25,359 nt of DNA from a virus, in IMG/VR virus record IMGVR_UViG_3300021961_000580, positions 1 to 25,359 of that record. One strand, written 5' to 3'. The notes under the pieces were generated by a model. That model did not search any database. It had not been told where the DNA came from and worked only from the letters and a program-made list of their open reading frames with translations. Of this stretch, positions 21,564 through 25,359 are shown in pieces. Both the position numbers and the translations under genes were made by a program. The first letter of the stretch is position 1. Each line of letters starts with the position of its first letter.

Positions 21564-22167
21564 AAATTGTTTAGATACATTAAAAAGAAATTTAGAATAC
21601 GATTACGTATTAACTTCCCCACCAGATTTTGATGAATTAGGTAAAGACACTAATTGGTCATATAGAGAATTTTTAGAATCACTTGTAGAAAAACTTAATC
21701 CTAAGGGTAATTTTGTATCAATCTGTATAAGTGACAGAAAGAGTAAAGGTATTGTAGTATCTAAACATTGTATGGTTATTGACATTTTCAAAAAAATGAA
21801 GTATAATTTACATACACATAAATTATGGATAAAATCTACAGGAATTGATACAATGAGAATGAACTATCAACATTTACTCACATTTAGTAGAAATAAACAA
21901 AGTCGCCCTCTACAATCAGATTTTAGACCAGATGTTTTTATTGTTAATCAACATAAATGGAAAAACTTCAGTTATGGAATGCCTGTAAGAATAGTTGAAT
22001 TATTAATTAAAAACTATACAGATAAAGGTCAAGTTGTATATGATCCTTTTATGGGTTCAGGAACAACAGCAGAAGCCTGCATTAATACAAAACGAGAATG
22101 GATAGGTTCAGAAATTAATAAAAACTATTCAAAGATTATAAAAGATAGAATTAAAGATGTCAGCTAA
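21544..22167 (+). CDS. DNA amino-methyltransferase, N4/N6 family, with unusual motif IV (207 aa)
   Basis: I start at ATG 21544, since the longer frame from 21493 lies inside the GNAT gene. Motif order is IV, then X, then I, as in the beta-type N4/N6 methylases: TSPPDF (24-29), SYGMPVRIVELLIKNY (143-158) and DPFMGSGTT (167-175) with E190 as the likely adenosyl-ribose ligand. The catalytic motif normally has an aromatic residue after PP; here it is Asp, with Phe one position later. The protein is small with only a short region for target recognition. No restriction endonuclease is adjacent. It overlaps the second methyltransferase by 11 nt. Confidence 0.85.
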   Translation: MQNLYVENCLDTLKRNLEYDYVLTSPPDFDELGKDTNWSYREFLESLVEKLNPKGNFVSICISDRKSKGIVVSKHCMVIDIFKKMKYNLHTHKLWIKSTGIDTMRMNYQHLLTFSRNKQSRPLQSDFRPDVFIVNQHKWKNFSYGMPVRIVELLIKNYTDKGQVVYDPFMGSGTTAEACINTKREWIGSEINKNYSKIIKDRIKDVS

Positions 22168-23233
22168 AGAAGCAGTTAGAGATTGGAAAGATAACAAAGG
22201 ATTTCCTTATTATCCTAATGATAAAAAATGGCGTGATTCTGAATATCAAAAATTACTATCTTTTCAAAGAGATGGCATTTTAGATAGACCTAATAAAATT
22301 ATAGGACAATCAACACACGGATTATCACTTGCGTGGTCATATATGCCTCACGCTTGGGGTATTAAATGTGGTAAAATGAAAACACCTATAGAGATATGGG
22401 AAGATGAAGAACATTTAGAAAAAGGTATTAATAAGATTTTAACAGGTACATTCTTTAAACAAAAACCTGCACACGAAATAACAGACTCAGATATGAGAGC
22501 GATGTTAAGACGTTATAGTGGTACTCAAATGGTATCTAACTTTAGACCTACAGCAGCCGCAACTTTATATGACATCTTTGTAGAAAAGGATAGTCCACTA
22601 GAAGGCACTACTGCTGGTACAGTATGGGATCCAAGTATGGGTTATGGTGGTCGTTTATTAGGTGCAATCGCAGCTGGCGTTAATTACATAGGTACAGACC
22701 CTTGTGTTCCTACATATAAAGGGTTAGAACAAATAAGAGATGAATACGGACATAGTCATAAACAATATAAACTATTAAGACAAGGTAGTGAAACATTTGT
22801 ACCTCAACCAGAAACATTAGACTTTGTATTTACAAGTCCACCTTATCTAGGACACGAAATGTATGGTGATGAAGAAGAACAATCATTTAGAAAATTCCCA
22901 GTACAAGACTTATGGCGTAATGGGTTTTTATTAAAGACTATACAAAACGCATATATCGGTTTGAAACCTGGTAAATATGCAGCTTTCAATGTTGCAAACG
23001 TTAAATCATATAAGACATTTGAAGAAGACACTTACGAGTGTATGGAAGAGGCAGGATTTACAGATATAGATGTATGGTGGTTATCACTATCTACACAACA
23101 AGGCACACAGACACAATCTACACTAGAAGGCGAATCAATAGAAAGTAAACAGAAACAAAATTATGTAGGGCGATTCGCAAGACCTGACATCCCAGGACGT
23201 AAATATGAACCTATTTTCATAGGAAAAAAGTGA
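22157..23233 (+). CDS. DNA amino-methyltransferase with long N-terminal extension (358 aa)
   Basis: A second S-adenosylmethionine-dependent methyltransferase, with a different motif order from its neighbour: FRPTAAATLYDIF (129-141), motif I DPSMGYGG (158-165), YIGTDP (177-182), then a complete motif IV TSPPY (226-230). The SPPY form is common in N4-cytosine and some N6-adenine enzymes, so the base cannot be fixed. About 125 N-terminal residues (FPYYPNDKKW, SLAWSYMPHAWGIKCGK) precede the catalytic part and may recognise the target. Self-protection or epigenetic marking of phage DNA is a reasonable inference. It ends the overlapping cassette; a 107-nt gap follows. Confidence 0.87.
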   Translation: MSAKEAVRDWKDNKGFPYYPNDKKWRDSEYQKLLSFQRDGILDRPNKIIGQSTHGLSLAWSYMPHAWGIKCGKMKTPIEIWEDEEHLEKGINKILTGTFFKQKPAHEITDSDMRAMLRRYSGTQMVSNFRPTAAATLYDIFVEKDSPLEGTTAGTVWDPSMGYGGRLLGAIAAGVNYIGTDPCVPTYKGLEQIRDEYGHSHKQYKLLRQGSETFVPQPETLDFVFTSPPYLGHEMYGDEEEQSFRKFPVQDLWRNGFLLKTIQNAYIGLKPGKYAAFNVANVKSYKTFEEDTYECMEEAGFTDIDVWWLSLSTQQGTQTQSTLEGESIESKQKQNYVGRFARPDIPGRKYEPIFIGKK

Positions 23234-23340
23234 TGTTCTACTTTTGTTCTTTTTTATAGTCTATAAATCATTGATTTTATTAGATTCTTTTTCCATTTTG
23301 TGCTTGTTTTATTTGTCATTCTGTAGTAGCATATATACAT
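23234..23340 (+). promoter_or_regulatory. Pyrimidine-rich gap with a possible variant late promoter
   Basis: This 107-nt gap contains TATAAATC (23262-23269), seven of eight matches to the late box, 71 nt before the next ATG. A T-rich stretch with AAAAGT/ACTTTT and a T6 run just after the methyltransferase stop could be a weak terminator. There is no clear Shine-Dalgarno before the ATG at 23341. Confidence 0.35.
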
Positions 23341-25359
23341 ATGACAAACAAAAACACTATGGAAACTCATAAATCGAGTCTTGCAAAATTACTTGCAACA
23401 GAAAATATACAAGTTTTACAAAATCAAGTTAAGACGGCTTCTTTTGATGTTAAGAACCGTGTACTAACTATCCCATTCTTTCAGCATAATGATAACAACG
23501 TTATTGATATGTTGATTGCACACGAGGTTTCACACGCATTACACACACCTGCAGAATCTTGGAAAGACTTAAAAGATAGATCGGATGAATTTAGATCATT
23601 TGTTAACGTATTAGAAGACACAAGAATTGATAAACTTATTCAAAAGAAATATCCTGGCGTCAAACAAAATTATCTTAAAGGTTTTGATAAAATGTGGGAT
23701 GATGATTTCTTTCAATCTAAAAATAAAAATTTAGATGATTATATCTTAATTGATAAAATCAACTTATACTACAAATCTTCAAAAACTTTACCTATCAAGT
23801 TTTCTCAAAAAGAACAACCATTTATTGACGCAATTGAAAATCTTAAAACGTTTGATGATGTACTAAAACTTTCTGAAGACATCTTAGGATACTGTAAAGA
23901 AGAATTAAAAAATGCAAGTCAATCAACTACTAAAATTTATACACCTAGTATAGACGGTGAAGAAGAATTAAATCTTTCTGATAATGCTACTGGTGATGGT
24001 GACGAGGAACAAAACAGTTATAAAACTGTAGATGAAAAAACTAATGAATGGTTAGAAAAACAAAATAAAGATAAAGATAAAGAAAAAGGTCAAAGTGCTT
24101 CTAAAGGTGCTGGCGGTCAACCTCAACTTACTTCAGTTACTAATGAGGCATTTGCTGATCCTAGATTAAGAAATGATAAAGAAAATAAAAGAACGTATGG
24201 TACATTACCAAAAGTTAAACTTAAAAAATTAATTGTACCTTATAAAAAATTTATTTTAGATAATCAAAAGGCATTCTTAAAACAATGTAACGAAACTAAA
24301 CACGACTATACAGGTGCCAAATATAAAATTGGATTAAAACATACTGAAAGTGAATTTACTAAATTTAAAAACAAATCAATACCAGTTGTTAATTATCTAG
24401 TTAAAGAATTTGAAATGAGAAAAAATGCTAGATTACACGCAAGAGCTTCAACAGATAAAACTGGTGTTATTGATCCTTTAAAATTACACAGTTACAAATA
24501 TGCTGAAGATATTTTTAAAAAGATTACAATAGTTCCTAATGAAAAAAATCACGGTATGATATTCTTACTTGATTGGTCAGGTTCTATGGCAAATCATATT
24601 CTACCTACTGTAGAACAGTTATTAAACTTAGTATGGTTTGTTAAAAAAGTAAATATACCTTTTTCTGTTTATGCTTTCTGTAATCCAGGACATTTTAACG
24701 ATATCAAAAATACTGAATCATCTTTTGATGTAAATTATGGTGATATAAAAGTAGATACTTCGACAAGATTAATTCAATTGTTTACTAATAAAATGACTAA
24801 AAGAGATATGCTATTGTCAAGTAAAACAATTTACACTATGGCATCCTATCATTCTGGTAGATATAAAAGATATTCATATGGTGAAGATGATACAGGATAT
24901 AAAGTATCCGCACATCCTCATTATGAGTTGACTTCAACACCTTTAGATGAGTCTTTGATTGCTATGGATACAATTATCAAAAAATTCAAAGATGATTATA
25001 AAGTAGATAAAACTGTATTAGTTTGTTTAACAGACGGTGCCGCTAATTCTGTTAGCGGTGTTATGGGTGACGACAGTTATGGCAATCTATGGGTTAAACT
25101 TGGCAAAAATTATGTTAATTGTTCAGGATGGTGGAGATCAGGAGAATCTCTTACTGATAGATTGTTAAAATATCTAAAGAAAAAACACGATATCAAAACT
25201 GTAGGATTTTACCTAGTAAGTAAATTTAAAGAGTTAAGATATCACTTTAATGGATTTGAAGCTGAGAAGTATAAAAAAGTCTTTACTAAAGATAAACTAA
25301 TTGAATATACAAAGGCAGGTTATGACGTGTATTACATTGTTAAATCCGACAATAAAGTA
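23341..25359 (+). CDS. HExxH metalloprotease-like and von Willebrand A domain protein (3' end outside window)
   Basis: The frame is open from ATG 23341 to the end of the window (673 residues seen, no stop). Near the N terminus, IAHEVSHALHTP has an HExxH zinc site (61-65), followed by a NVLEDTRIDKLIQ element (89-101) that may supply a further ligand. A charged linker rich in Lys/Asp/Gln (about 200-270) leads to a basic region. A VWA domain then begins with the MIDAS motif DWSGS (411-415) and has the later Asp in CLTDGAANS (D565). Such CobT/CoxE-like VWA proteins usually work with a MoxR-type AAA+ ATPase, which may lie outside the window. Similar proteins occur in marine T4-like phages without known function. 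Confidence 0.85.
   Translation, partial: MTNKNTMETHKSSLAKLLATENIQVLQNQVKTASFDVKNRVLTIPFFQHNDNNVIDMLIAHEVSHALHTPAESWKDLKDRSDEFRSFVNVLEDTRIDKLIQKKYPGVKQNYLKGFDKMWDDDFFQSKNKNLDDYILIDKINLYYKSSKTLPIKFSQKEQPFIDAIENLKTFDDVLKLSEDILGYCKEELKNASQSTTKIYTPSIDGEEELNLSDNATGDGDEEQNSYKTVDEKTNEWLEKQNKDKDKEKGQSASKGAGGQPQLTSVTNEAFADPRLRNDKENKRTYGTLPKVKLKKLIVPYKKFILDNQKAFLKQCNETKHDYTGAKYKIGLKHTESEFTKFKNKSIPVVNYLVKEFEMRKNARLHARASTDKTGVIDPLKLHSYKYAEDIFKKITIVPNEKNHGMIFLLDWSGSMANHILPTVEQLLNLVWFVKKVNIPFSVYAFCNPGHFNDIKNTESSFDVNYGDIKVDTSTRLIQLFTNKMTKRDMLLSSKTIYTMASYHSGRYKRYSYGEDDTGYKVSAHPHYELTSTPLDESLIAMDTIIKKFKDDYKVDKTVLVCLTDGAANSVSGVMGDDSYGNLWVKLGKNYVNCSGWWRSGESLTDRLLKYLKKKHDIKTVGFYLVSKFKELRYHFNGFEAEKYKKVFTKDKLIEYTKAGYDVYYIVKSDNKV

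Noticed and set aside
23299-23307. MotA-box-like TGCTT before the VWA gene
   Set aside because: Flanking bases do not match the MotA box and no -10 lies at the required spacing.
1-25359. CRISPR arrays, tRNA genes, insertion sequences or introns
   Set aside because: I saw no spaced direct repeats, no cloverleaf with a recognisable anticodon arm, no transposase, and no interruption of core genes; computed searches were not possible.

Overview
This window looks like part of a T4-like (Straboviridae-type) myovirus genome of the marine kind, closest in gene order and A+T-rich composition to pelagiphage/cyanophage T4 relatives. All 31 coding regions I accept are on the + strand and packed tightly. 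The succession tail fibre, gp16, gp17, gp18, gp19, gp20, prohead core, gp21, gp22, gp23, tail-tube-like protein, UvsY, UvsW, gp55, gp47, gp46 is the conserved T4 core as arranged in marine members. The host cannot be read from the sequence. The low G+C and the accessory genes fit a marine alphaproteobacterium of the SAR11 type, but that is inference.

Layout. 1-1270: the end of a tail fibre with a self-cleaving S74 chaperone domain, then a small unknown gene. 1283-12558: packaging (gp16/gp17), tail sheath and tube (gp18/gp19), portal (gp20), prohead core, three small beta-rich probable virion proteins (two of them tandem paralogues), prohead protease (gp21), scaffold (gp22, with an expanded acidic Lys/Glu/Asp repeat) and major capsid (gp23), closed by a strong terminator. 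12563-13204: a second tail-tube-fold protein behind its own late promoter. 13208-19790: recombination and late-transcription genes (uvsY, a 2OG-Fe(II) oxygenase, uvsW, an LSm-like protein, gp55, gp47, gp46). 19787-23233: an overlapping chain of peptide deformylase, a 66-aa unknown, an aspartyl/asparaginyl hydroxylase-like oxygenase, a GNAT-like protein and two DNA methyltransferases. 23341-end: a large protein joining an HExxH metalloprotease-like motif to a von Willebrand A domain, cut by the window edge.

How it works together. Late genes carry exact T4 late-promoter boxes (TATAAATA), read in T4 by the gp55 sigma-like factor, and gp55 itself is encoded here behind a host-type TTGACT/TATAAT promoter. 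The same host-type promoter pair precedes uvsY, so the window contains the junction between a late (gp55-dependent) block and an early/middle (host sigma-dependent) block.

Most notable: at five promoters the -10 or late box ends only 6-8 nt before the ATG, so the mRNAs are predicted to start at or within about two bases of the start codon (leaderless). By contrast gp18, gp20, gp22 and gp23 have strong Shine-Dalgarno sequences, each directly preceded by a short inverted repeat. The overlapping modification cassette after gp46 is the best candidate for an undescribed functional system.
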